A stretch of DNA of 64,000 nt from Sesamum alatum (lineage: Eukaryota; Streptophyta; Magnoliopsida; Lamiales; Pedaliaceae), in NCBI GenBank assembly GCA_034509735.1, contig JACGWO010000001.1:32677966-32741965 (forward strand), read 5' to 3'. Below the pieces are notes generated by a model. That model ran no database searches, was not told where the DNA came from, and saw nothing but the letters and a program-made list of their open reading frames with translations. Below, piece after piece: positions 11,254 through 21,604 of this stretch (positions are counted from its first letter, which is position 1; each line of letters begins with the position of its first letter). A program made the translations under genes and the position numbers.

Positions 11254-11850
11254 TATGGTATGAATCGGGTGGCTGGATTTTAAGATATCGTAATTGTTAA
11301 TTGAAAATTTTGATCTCATTATATAATAATATATATCTAAAATGAATTGTATAAGACAAATAATATGTTTATCTAAATTATTAATCTTCTTTTCAAGTAA
11401 TATCATTTTACAATTTACAATGAATTATATTATACAAAGGATACATTAAATTAATATTTTATTTTTTAATAAATAATATCAATTTAGATTTAAATAACTT
11501 AATATAGACTTTATAGTTTTCAATTTAAAATTTAAAATAATCATTAAATTTCTTATCAACTAATTTTTTATTTCTTATATAGAGTTGGGTACATGCAAAA
11601 CTTATTTAGGATTTAAATATAATACTATAATTTATTATTTATAATATATATTAATACTATATAATAAAAAACAGACGGGGTCGGGATAGGCCTCGGGCGG
11701 GCCAATGGGGCGGGGTCGGGGCGGGTTTTGGACAGGACCCATACCCCGCCCCAGACCCGGTTGGGGCAGGTTTTTTATGCCCTAAACTCGCCCTGGCCCC
11801 CGAAAAATTGGGGCGGGTTTCCCGAGTTCGGGTTAAAATTTCCATCTCTA
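10453..11850. mobile_element. Non-autonomous hAT transposon, 1398 bp
   Basis: The left end is TAGGGATGGCAAT and the right end, read inward on the other strand, is TAGAGATGGAAAT. These are imperfect terminal inverted repeats of hAT type, and the 8 bp target duplication is typical of that superfamily. About 150 bp at each end is GC-rich (repeated gggcgggt/ccccgccc motifs), while the middle 1.1 kb is very AT-rich with an (AT)n tract near 11219-11247. No transposase is encoded. Apparent open frames over the ends come from GC-rich repeats. The element is absent from S2, so it inserted after the duplication or was never copied. Confidence 0.93.
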
Positions 11851-11858
11851 CTTGAGTG
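11851..11858. repeat. Right 8 bp target-site duplication of the hAT element
   Basis: CTTGAGTG, identical to 10445-10452. Confidence 0.93.
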
Positions 11859-13162
11859 ACAACGTCAATGTGAGTTGTTTGTAACTTGTCCCCCAAATGA
11901 TTGTAGAGTGTGCTATTTTATAACTTGTGATGGACCCAATTTTAGAGGAATTAAGTAGAGTGTCATATACCGTTGGAAATCTTAGGAAGTCAGCTTCTCA
12001 ACCCAACAAACCATGTGAAAATTGGAGTTGAATTGGTGAAGATATAGTCGTCAATCCTACCACATATGCTATATTTTTTGGAAAAAGCAGTTACATGAAG
12101 AGAAAGACCCGAGTTCTGGCCAATTTACTAGGATTTGGGATGAGTTTTTTCAGTATGATGTGGCTCTATGTGTTGGCTAGTTGTGTGACATGGAATCTGA
12201 GCTGTTTGATGACTAGGCTTGTTGTACGGGCCTTTTTTTGTGGGCCTGGCAGGTTAGTGCATAAAGACTGGGCTTATGTAAAAAAGCCTTACTGTTTTTG
12301 GCTTGATGGCCTTGGCCTACTGGGCTGCCGGCTTGGAGGCCTACTCCTAGCTCTTGGATTGGTCTGATTTTGGGGGGGCATCATCACTCCCCCTACTCCA
12401 GTAGTGCGAGACTTGCTATTAGACTGGTGGACTAGAAGTAAGTAGTCCTGCAACGGTTAGCACAAGAGCTATATATCTGGGTGTGCCAGCAGGAGAAGTC
12501 ATGTTGTGTTGCTTCCTCCCTACTATGCTGCTACATGTGATGGCACGCGGATTTTTGAATTATTTATACTTATCTGCAGAGGATAAGACAGGGTAATTAT
12601 TACGAAAAAGTAGGGAAAGTGAAAAGGCCTTACAATGCATGCCAGCGCACGCGGCTTGTGATTGGCGCGTGGACGCTAAGCGAGGAGGAGAGAGGCTGAG
12701 CCTAGCACTGATGGAACTCTTCGGCTGCTAAGGTAATAAGGCCTTCTTTGGGGATGCTACTTTTTTCACCATCTCTGAGTTTCCTGAGTCAGTCTTCTTC
12801 ACCTTTTGCAAAAATTCTCCATCTTTTGCAAGAAATTTTTTGAAATAGATTTATGCCTTTTAGGTTCGTGATTTTTAAGGCTTTCTTCGTAATCCCCTGC
12901 TTTCTTCTGCTTGTGTCTGGGTATGCTTCCCCGCTCCCCTCTATTTTCTGGTGGTCATGTCGACGGGTAGCATAGATAGGGATGTGATTCAGGACATGTT
13001 GATTGACTTGATAGAACTTTCTACAGATGAAGGCAATGATAATCCCACAGCCTCTGACTCCGCCTCCCACTATGGGGGTGAGAGCGAGGAGGAGGGAATT
13101 AGTAAGGAGGGGAACAGGAAGCGGATGGAGGATCTCCTAGTTGTGACCAGGGCTGATGTTTT
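11859..13162. other. Unassigned non-coding stretch
   Basis: Up to about 12505 this is the end of the duplicated segment. From 12505 to 13162 the sequence is found once in the window. It contains a TATA-like run near 12562, a pyrimidine-rich stretch (12780-12930) and then a short acidic open frame. It could be the promoter or leader end of an unrelated retroelement, but no diagnostic motif is visible. Confidence 0.4.
12957..13162 (+). pseudogene. Short acidic open frame, function unknown, cut by an LTR
   Basis: From ATG at 12957 the frame reads MSTGSIDRDVIQDMLIDLIE and continues through an Asp/Glu/Ser-rich stretch (EGNDNPTASDSAS, GGESEEEGISKEGN) to about 13162, where an LTR fragment begins; the frame then runs 35 codons into LTR sequence by chance. 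An alternative ATG lies two codons upstream (12951). The composition differs from the surrounding low-complexity sequence. I do not recognise it. It may be the N-terminus of a retroelement or host protein truncated by the LTR, or fortuitous. Confidence 0.3.
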
Positions 13163-13868
13163 AGTTAGAATAGGTGACCAGAAAGTCAATGTGGTTGGCT
13201 ATTCTGAGAACCATTCTTCAATCTTTGAACGTCACGTTGATATCACAACAAACACCCACAGACCGGACATATGAATCCAAGAAGTTAGACTGCAATTGGG
13301 TTGGTGGTCATGGAACCAACTTCTGTAGATAGGTCTGAAACACTCTAAGTCGAGGACCTCGAGATTGGGTATCGAGGAACCTATAGAGATTTGTACTAAG
13401 AATTGCATTCATTAGATGAGTACCGTGTTTCATCGGTGACAGGCGTTGGACGTCTATGCAATATTAATGGGTTAGTTGACAACGATGGTGTCAGCTGATT
13501 GAGGTGGATCGCGGGAATCGTCATACGAAGCCACACGGGCTTAGTCGGTATGACTCGTACTCCCGATTTTGATAGTACGGGATTAGTCCTTGGACTTGAG
13601 GAATCACGACAGTCGCTTGCATACTAAGGCTGTATCTTGAATCTGGCAAGCGGTGATCGTGTCCTAAGACATGGCCATCATAAGCCTTGTTCAGTGCAGT
13701 CGAAGTACGTAGAGAGGATGGTGGATTCCAAGATAGGATCTGTCCCCTGTCAAAGGTTACGACAACGAGATCTTCTATGCATTTTGAGATGGTTTAAACT
13801 CTCAAAGTTTATGGCCATAGCACTTGGTTGGGTGGAAAATAATTTGATATGTCAATCATAGAGTTAAA
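13163..13868 (+). repeat. Family-2 LTR fragment, plus orientation
   Basis: It starts (t)agttagaataggtgaccag, matching the TGTTAGAATAGGTGACCAG start of the solo LTR at 46215, and continues through the tcgaggacctcgagat and gtcggtatgact landmarks to about 13868. Only the first third of the LTR is present. It abuts the opposite-strand LTR fragment at 13869. Confidence 0.78.
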
Positions 13869-14179
13869 TGAAGGAAAGCGGACGGCCCGGGAACGCGGCG
13901 AAAGAGTGATGGAGATAAAAAAACGTGCGGAATAGAAGAATTTAAATCACACTCAAGGGGTGTGCCTTTGAACGTTCCGGGGCTATCGGTGTATAAATTC
14001 GTAATACAAACATATAAAATAAACAAGCGTTTGTGGCTATAGAATAAAGAAGAAACTGAGAGCATAAATCTAAATCAGAATACCTTTCTCGATTTTGTAT
14101 TTCGATCGACGTTCATCCACACGAGGTCCCAATGTAGAGACCCTCTAAAGTCGTCCACACCACACCGAGATAGATTTGT
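13869..14179 (-). repeat. Family-2 LTR end fragment, minus orientation
   Basis: It begins tgaaggaaagcgg on the plus strand, as does the element C LTR at 34477, and follows that LTR (ggcccgggaacg, ttcaaggggt-type text, tcgtccacaccacacc) until it is cut at about 14179 by the LTR of element B. Together with 13163-13868 it forms a two-fragment, opposed LTR arrangement. Confidence 0.78.
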
Positions 14180-16156
14180 TGAAAGCCTTTGATAGGCGTG
14201 TAGATCGTCCCGGGAGGAGCATGAATGCGGAAGCATGGTATAAAATAGGAATTACAAAATTTAAAACATACATAATTATTAATTAAATCAACACGTTCAA
14301 GGGGTGTTCCCTTGAACCTCCCGGGTATTCAGTGTATCTCATGACAAATAAGGAATATGCAAATCATGAAGGCCATAGGGGGGTAGAAACCGAAAGTGCC
14401 AAAACATAGAAACCTACCCGGTTGTCGTCTTGTCTTCAAACTGCTACTTGCGTTGTTTCCCGTTTTGCACCAAGATCTCAAATTGAGACCTTCTAAATTG
14501 TACACGCAATCCGCCCACGTATCTTGATCCTCGTACTAGAGAAAAACCAAATGTATATAATTTAGAGAGGATGGATCGACCAAACATTATCAATTAACGT
14601 GATCAATCCTCCTTAGGTTCAATTGTATCAAACAAAGGAACCAAAATAATTCTTGGGAAAGGAGAAGTGGCCGAGCAAGAGGAGAGGTCGAGAGGTGTGT
14701 GTGTGTGTGTGTGTTTCTTGAAATCATCATGTTTCTAAAGTGATACCCTAGGAGTATTTATAGAGGAGGAATTCCATTCCTCTTCAAACTCCAACTTTAG
14801 AACTTTAATTGACTAGGATTTTGACCTAGTCAAAGTTCTAGTCAAACTAGGTTTTAGATTGGTCAAACCAATCCTAGCCATTCATCTCTCCTCTTAATTT
14901 CAACCATCCATTTTATTTTAAAGAATATTTAAATCCTATTTAAATAATCCATGGGGCTATAAATAAATAAAATAAATAGTAATATTTATTTTAAGCCCAT
15001 ATTTTAATAAATCCAATTTATTCATTTAGTTAATTCCTTAATCTAATTAAAGGAATTTATCCCAAGAAAAAGAGAACCGATTAAATCCAATTTAATCGTC
15101 CTATCTCTCTAAATCTAATTCCAAATTAAATACGTTATGTGTGCGGATTTTGTGTGACTCTTTAGGTTCACCCTCAGTTAGACTTGGCCGAATTCCCAAC
15201 CATCCTATGACAAGAGTTCGTCTGTTACCATGGGTGACCGTCTAGCAACAGTCCATGAAACTAGAGCCTAGGTGCATGTGGTGTGAACATTTAGGCTCTA
15301 CAATACTTTTATCCTTCCATCTTCAGTCTTAGCACTTAGGGTCTAGGGCATGGAAATGTAGGTACCCATCTTAGACCTATGTCTTGCCTTGTCCTCACTA
15401 AACGTCACCGGGGTTCCACCCTTCTGTTTAGTTACTGTGGCCACAGATTTATAAGGGACGAGTCTCAGAGTATAGTGAGATTCTACTGTCAGCCCTGTGA
15501 CAGGAGAGGGATCCTTTCTTGGGATCTACTATCACGCTGCACATCTTGACTATACTAGATAGGGATTATGACTATTGTGTAACTACGACTTGGTAGTCTC
15601 TCGCCATACCTAAGATACAGGCACGGTGTGCAGGTGACCTCGGTAATCCCTCAAGTCCAAGGATCATCTTGTACTGTTGGAACCGAGAACACAAGTCATA
15701 CCTAACTGACCCTACTCAAGGTCTTCAATAAGACGGTTTCCACGAGTCACCTCAGTCAGCTGCCACCTAGCTAGCTGATCCACTAACACTGCATGGACGA
15801 GCCTCGTCACTTATCTATGAAATACGACAGCAGATGCTTAGTGCAAGTCTCAATGGATTCTCGATGCCCTTTCTTGAGATTCCTTGACTTGGAGAATTTC
15901 ATACCAATTTGGCAAAACTGATTTCATGGACCCACCATCCAATGCGTAGTTCCAGTTTTCCGAAATGTGATTTCAGTCTGTGGGCTTTGCTTGTGCAGTG
16001 AACCGTTATAATAAAGCAGTAAAGTGAACACAGACAAAGTATAAGCCAGATGAATAGCACTTTCTTAATTATTATAGTTTATTAAGACTCTGAAATTGTT
16101 CAGATATATGTTACATTAGGCTAATCAGATTGGCTTCATGGTCACCTATTCTAACA
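14180..16156 (-). repeat. 3' LTR of element B (1977 bp)
   Basis: On the minus strand it runs from TGTTAGAATAGG (16156) to about ...CTTTCA (14180); the distal boundary was set from the TGAAAG start shared with other LTR ends and is less certain than the proximal one. It contains a (GT)n tract at about 14696-14714 and a TATA-like promoter at 14755-14762. It is highly similar to 21605-23534 and 1-1101. Confidence 0.88.
14755..14762 (-). promoter_or_regulatory. TATA-like box of the element B 3' LTR
   Basis: On the minus strand the sequence is CTATAAATACTCC, a good plant TATA box about 1.4 kb into the LTR. That position would make U3 about 1.4 kb, with R-U5 about 0.55 kb. The other LTR keeps TATAAATA at 22122-22129. 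Activity is inferred. Confidence 0.6.
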
Positions 16157-16176
16157 ATCTCCCACTTGACCTAAAG
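16157..16176 (-). other. Polypurine tract of element B
   Basis: The minus strand reads GTCAAGTGGGAGAT directly before TGTTAG of the LTR, as in elements A and D. Confidence 0.85.
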
Positions 16177-17169
16177 CTAATCGTTCATATGTCTAATTCC
16201 CATCTTCTCAAGATGTGCGTATGAGCAGTTTGTGACATAGGCTTTGTCAGAGGATCTGCTGTGTTGTCTGCTGAGCTGACTTGGTCCATCCGGATCACCT
16301 CTTCCGACCATTTCCCTCAAAAGGTGGTAGCGTCTAAGAATGTGCTTAGATCGGTGATGGGATCTCGGTTCCTTTGCTTGCGATATTGCTCCATTATTAT
16401 TGCAGAAGATAACTACGGGCTCGGCAATGCTAGGCAGCACACTCAACTTTTTGATGTAGTTTCTCATCCAAACCTCTTATTTGGCAGCTTCTGAAGTTGC
16501 TATGTATTCGGCCTCAGTGGTGGAATCGGCCGTAGTTGCTTGCTTAGAAATCTTCCATGCTACCACGCCACCATTGAGCCTGAACACATAACCCGACTGA
16601 GACTTGGCATCATCGTCATCCGCTTGGAAGTTAACATCGCTAAAGTTTTCCAGGATTAATTCTCCGTTGCCATAGACCAAGAACATTTCCTTAGTCCTCC
16701 TCAGGTACTTAAGGATGCTCTTGACTGCATTCCAATGTGCCTCCCTTGCACAAGACTGATATCTGCTCGTTACACTTAAGGCGTAAGCGATGTCAGGTCT
16801 CGTGCAGTGGACGGCATATTGGATGCTGCATACGGTAGAAGCATAGGGGATGCTTTTCATCCTTTCAAGTTCATCATCAGTCCTAGGAGACTGTTTCTTA
16901 GACAACTTGATCCCGTGCCCCATGGGAAGGAAACCTCGTTCGGAATTATCCATGTAAAACCTTTTTAGGATTTTCTCCATATATGAGTTTTGGGTTAGTC
17001 CTAGCATTCTTTTAGATCTGTCCCTGACGATCTGGATGCCTAGAATGTAGGAGGCTTCACCCAAATCCTTCATGGAAAATTGAGTAGATAACCATGGTTT
17101 TATGTTACTCAATATTCTAACGTCATTACCTATGAGTAGAATGTTGTCCACATAAAGTACTAGGAACAC
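16177..17169 (-). pseudogene. pol: Distal reverse transcriptase and RNase H, element B pol
   Basis: The 230-codon block 17169-16477 begins at the catalytic box and holds LGIQIVRDRSKRMLGL, YASTVCSIQYAVHCTRPDIA, SVTSRYQS, HWNAVKSILKYLRRTK, SGYVFRLNGGVVAWK and DSTTEAEYIA. The catalytic box reads YVDN, so the second of the two essential aspartates is Asn. RNase H continues in a shifted frame (16467-16177) with VIFCNNNGAISQAKEPRSHH and KHILRRYHLLREMVGRGD. A stop or frameshift lies between the two blocks near 16470, and another shift follows GRGD. Confidence 0.9.
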
Positions 17170-17787
17170 TACGGAGCTCCCACTAACCTTGTTGTATACG
17201 CAAGGGTCGGATTCGTTCTTGATGAAATCATAACCCCGTATGACTTCATTGAAACAAATGTTTCAACTCCGGGATGCTTGTTTGAGGTGATAGATAGACT
17301 TCTGGAGACGGCAGACTTTCTGCTCTTCTCCGGCGACTGTGAACCCTTTTGCCTGATCCATGTAGATCTCTTCCTTAACAAAGTCGTTTAGAAATGTTGT
17401 TTTCATGTCCATCTGCCATATTTCATAGTCATACCATGCTGCTATGGCAAGCGGGATTTGAATTAACTTAGCCACGGCTATCGGTGAATAGGTATCCTCA
17501 AAGTCGACCCCTGGTCGTTGAGTGTACCCTTTTGCCACTAGCCTAGATTTGAAGGTTGTAGCTTCTCCATCAATGCCAAATTTACGCTTATAGACTCATT
17601 TACACTGGACTTGTTTAACGCCTTTGGGTGGGTCTACAAGTTTCCAGACTTGGTTCTCAGTCATAGAGTCCATTCCGGTTTTCATGGCCTCAAGCCATTT
17701 TCCTGAGTCGATGTCAGACATCGCGTCCCCGTATGTCTTGGGATCCTTTTCCAATTGACTGGTCATGCTTAGGAAGCCATACCTCAC
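17170..17787 (-). pseudogene. pol: N-terminal reverse transcriptase, element B pol
   Basis: Block 17787-17596 holds RYGFLSMTSQLEKDPKTYG, SDIDSGKWLEAMKTG and QVWKLVDPPKG. Block 17538-17263 holds KGYTQRPGVDFEDTYSPIA, WYDYEIWQMDMKTTFLN and EEIYMDQAKGF. A stop follows KQVQCK at 17596, and another break comes at ASRS, just before the palm segment. Confidence 0.9.
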
Positions 17788-19113
17788 GGGAAGTGAGGAA
17801 CTCTAGTTGACCTACGGAGGACGGGAACATCAATGGTGACCATGGGCGCAGACATTACAGGAGTTGGCGGTTCAGGTACCAAGGTTGGATCTTCCTGAGG
17901 TTGTTCGACATGCTTGGCATGCTGTACCTCTCGAGTTTGCTCAACGTTTCGGATATCTATCCTGAATCCTCTGAGTGAGGTATTCGTAGCTTTTGGAATT
18001 GATGACTGATTTGTCTCACTTGACTGCTCAAGGATCAGTTCATCATGTTGGACACCTACTGGAAATCCTTGTTCCAAGAATACTACATTCCTTGAAATAA
18101 ACACCTTTTGTTCCAAGGGGTCATAGAAATAATAACCTGCAGTTTCTTTAGAGTATTTAATGAACCTGCACAGACTAGATTTTGATTCTAGCTTGTGTCC
18201 CACTAGCTTCTTGACGTATGCAGGGCTACCCCACACTTTCAAGTAGTTGTAGGATGCTGGCTTGCCGTGCCATATCTCATATGGTGTTTGGGTCACTGCA
18301 CTGGTCGGCACTAAGTTCAACAACTTGGCTGCGGTTTTCAATGTGTAGCCCCAAAAAGACAAAGCCAACTTGGTAAAGCTCATCATGGATTGGCCATATC
18401 TAACAAGGTTCGATTCTTCCTTTCAGAGACCCCATTTAATTGAGGTGTCTCGGGAGGTGTCCATTATGAGATTATACCATTTTCTTTGAGATAATTAAGG
18501 AACTCAGTGCTAAGGTATTCTCCGCCTCAGTCTGACTGTAGGACTTTAATTTTGCAGCCGGTTTGGTTCTCGACTCCAAGTCTGAATTCTTTAAACCTCT
18601 TAATAGCTTCAGACTTGTACCTCATCACGTAAACATAACCATACCGCGAATGATCATCGGTGAAGGTTATGAAGTAGGAGAACCCACCTCGAGCTTGCAT
18701 CCTCAGTGGTCCACATACGTCTGTATGGACCAAGTCCAACAGACCCTTGGCAAGCCTGCTTTGTCTTACATAGGGCTTCTTGGTCATTTTCCCTCTAAGG
18801 CAAGATTCACAAGTTGATAGATCACTCAAGTCCCAATCTCTAGGTTCTTTGAGTTTACCAATTTCTTCATCCTTTCTCGGGAGATATGACCTCGCCTTGC
18901 ATGCCATAATCGTGTGTTCCCGTCATTATCTACTTTACGTTTGTGTTGAGTATTCAGGATGAAATTTGTTTGTTGTAAAATATAGAGCCCGTTATTAAGC
19001 GTACCAAGCAGATGAGTAAATCCACCCTTCATCAAATAAAAGCAATTTTTATTGATTGAAAACTCGTAACCACTATTGTCTAACAATGGGATGGAAATGA
19101 TGTTTCTAATCAT
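17784..19113 (-). pseudogene. pol: Pre-integrase and integrase, element B pol
   Basis: Block 19113-18826 holds the pre-integrase domain, with LWHARRGHIS and ERMKKLVNSKNLE. Block 18907-18527 holds CESCLRGKMTKKPYV, the first catalytic Asp in VHTDVCGP and FTDDHSRYGYVYVMRYKSE. It ends at LQSD, where the family has SDRGGEY: a CGA to TGA change places a stop straight after the second catalytic Asp. Block 18386-17784 holds the C-terminal part from MMSFTKLALSFWGY to LRRSTRVPHFP. Confidence 0.9.
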
Positions 19114-19244
19114 GATAGGTACATAATAAACTTGCTCTAATCTATACTAATACGATCACTTACTACTAAGGTGGCGGATCCTATTGCTTCTGCCGAGATG
19201 GACTGGCCATTTCCAAGCTTTAAGACTATTTCATCGCTACTCAA

Positions 19245-20218
19245 CTATCTGCTTCTTTTGAACACCTGCAAGTCATTGCAAATGTGAGCTCCACAGCCGG
19301 TATCTAATAACCAAGATGCATAGTTAGTAACCATATTAATCTCAATCACAAAAATAACTTGCTTGGAGAGGAGTTTGGGGCAATCCCTCTTCCAATGCCC
19401 TTTCTCACGGCAATAAATACATATGTCATTTGCCCTCGACTGTTGCTTTGAGTCAACCTTCCTTTTCCCTTTGCCTTTCCCCACCATGGAAACGAGGACA
19501 CTCTTAGTGTCGGTAGCAGCTTTGACGGCCTTTCTATTTCACTTCTTCCTTTTCCAACGTCCGGCACCCTTGCCTTTTGTCTTGGAAGTCGAAACCTCTC
19601 CAAACAACACCGATGGCGCAGAATTTTTGGTCATTGCCTCGTATTGCACCAACATATTAATTAACTCATGGATACCCTTCTCAAGAGCATTCATGTTGTA
19701 GTTAACAATGAATTGGTGAAGAAGGGTGGGAGTGAGTGAAGGATCACATCAATGTACGTTTCGTTATCGAGTCCTGCTTTGAGGTCTTCGCGCTTTTCCA
19801 CCAAGGTAAGCATCTTGACTCCATGCTCATGTACAGAGGATCCTTCGATCATTTTCGTTCCAAAGAACACCTTCGTCGCGACATACCTAGTATGCCGGTC
19901 CGGGACTGCATAGCAATCCTTCAGGCGAGCCATAGTGGAAGGGACATCATCTAGCCTCTCATACTACTTCTGAATCTCATTTGTCATATAGGCAAGTATG
20001 ATGCTACGGACATTTCGGTTATCCTGATGCCAAGTCTCGAACGTCTCAGGTTCCTCTGGCGTGGATCCTTCCGACAACGTCCGAGGAAACGGCTTGTCCA
20101 TGACATAGCCTTGGTTCTCATAATCGAGGACTATCCTCAGATTTCGCAATCAGTCATTGTAATTGGTTCAATTAAACTTGTTTGTCTCAAATATGGTTGA
20201 TAATGGGTTATTAGTCAT
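19245..20218 (-). pseudogene. gag: Gag-protease region, element B
   Basis: The likely ancestral start is ATG at 20218 (MTNNPLSTIFETNKFN), followed by TGA stops. Open blocks are 20149-19964 (MRNLRIVLDYENQGYVMDKP...), 19933-19691 (RYVATKVFFGTK, MLTLVEK) and 19487-19245. The last carries the zinc knuckle CIYCREKGHWKRDC (CX2CX4HX4C) and the protease box LLDTGCGAH. The Trp codon before LRNLRIVL is TGA here, whereas element A has TAG at the same codon. Confidence 0.9.
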
Positions 20219-21604
20219 TTTAAATCTACATTTAAAAATAGAACTTCAATCAGTAGAATTAAATAAAAGGTTTTAATAAAAATTAAAGACATGGACTTCA
20301 GTCATTTAATACTCCCATTATTTCTACGAAAACACGACACTCTCAAACGTTGTTTTCAGGAAATTCTTTTCCTAGTGGGCTCGGGATCCACAGCGATACC
20401 TTCCATGCCCCTCTTTTACGATTCGCATGGAAAACAACCTGTGGGTGGTATTCCATACCATTCGCATTCCATGAGATTCCCAAGATAACTGCCTCACCCT
20501 TTTACGTGATCTCGAGGACTCCAAGCGAATCACGTTATTCGAGCATTAGACCCGACCCAATTAACCGATTCACAGACTCGCTGCTACCCTCACGACTCGT
20601 GAGACAGGGAACAGGAGTGTACTCTTCGTTCATGACAAAGTGCAGCTTCTTTTAAGCACGATAGTCATGCCATGACTCGTGAGACCACACTATCGATTGA
20701 AACTAGCTTCCTCACTTTGCCATGCATGGATGTCTTGGACGAACTCCTAGAGTCCTAGTCCATTTATTAATGGTCTAATATTAAACTTGGTCCAACCAAG
20801 TGACAGTTTTAATGATCAAGATCTCATATACACATATATTCATCCACGCATTATAAAGGTTTGCATGCCATATAATTAATACGATAAATAAACCATTCAT
20901 TCACCATAAGAGCCACATGCAAAATTAAAGTCTAGCACGCCCCTGTTGGATGATCACAAGGCCGAATCCTATGCGACCCACTGAGCCTGCAGTGGATCTA
21001 TGATCAATTTAAGGTTGGTCCTACACTATTACATTTAATAATAGCAACCCATCAACACACTGATGGGCCTTGCCTCCTTCCCCGTCGGGTCTCCATGGAA
21101 CTCCTTGTATTCTCCATTCTGGGCTCTCTTTTTTGGGCCATCCTTCATCTCCACCATGGAAATCAAAATAAAGTACTACCGCACCACTATACTACCCTCA
21201 TTACAAATTTAAAAGAAACCCCAGCGAAAACCCGGGGGGAGTACAATTGGAGCGAGATAGAATGCCTTATTATTACAAGGCAACTAGAAGAGAGGAGGAG
21301 AAAATTAAAGAGGCACACAGGCCCAACATAAAATTAAATCATACATTCGGTCTAGGGCTTGTGATCATTCGTTCTCAATCAACGCACATAATTCATGATA
21401 TCCAATCATATAATTCATGCACATAATCCTTGATATCCAATCACATCATCCATAAAAGAATTAAGAGAACGAGGCATACATGTAAATTTGGTGTAACATT
21501 GACCATCCCTTCTCTTGTTAGGAAAACCTTTTCTCATTATTCGAAAATAGTTAAATCTTGAGGTTCCCAACCAATCAAGATAAAACACCTTTTCTCAATT
21601 AATG
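20219..21604 (-). other. 5' leader of element B between LTR and gag
   Basis: This non-coding leader of about 1.4 kb is shared with elements C (33111-34460) and D (50638-52049). It carries two copies of a palindromic motif CACGACTCGTG-type (20591-20605 exact, 20671-20686 with one change) about 80 bp apart. A primer-binding site is not recognisable next to the LTR at 21604, so the boundary there is eroded. Apparent plus-strand frames at 20291-20655 are not genes. Confidence 0.7.

Larger units (their letters stand above)
5489..12505. repeat. Segment S1, first copy of a large duplicated segment
   Basis: 5489-12505 is collinear with 23535-29063 (S2), by eye over 90% identical along most of its length including microsatellites, the inverted repeat and the MITE. 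The large size difference is mainly the 1398 bp hAT element present only here. Homology begins at the base after the copia 5' LTR in both copies and ends near 12505/29063, where S2 is cut by element C. No intact gene is visible inside. Confidence 0.9.

Noticed and set aside
10365..11896. Pro/Arg/Gly-rich frames over both ends of the hAT element.
   Set aside because: They come from GC-rich subterminal repeats and AT-rich core; none resembles a transposase.
12095..12367. A 90-codon hydrophobic frame (possible small membrane protein).
   Set aside because: The matching S2 sequence (about 28650-28930) does not keep the frame, and composition is explained by T/G-rich text.
20291..21331. Plus-strand frames in the element B leader (65-101 codons).
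   Set aside because: They are antisense to the retrotransposon leader, do not persist in the leaders of C and D, and have no recognisable domain.
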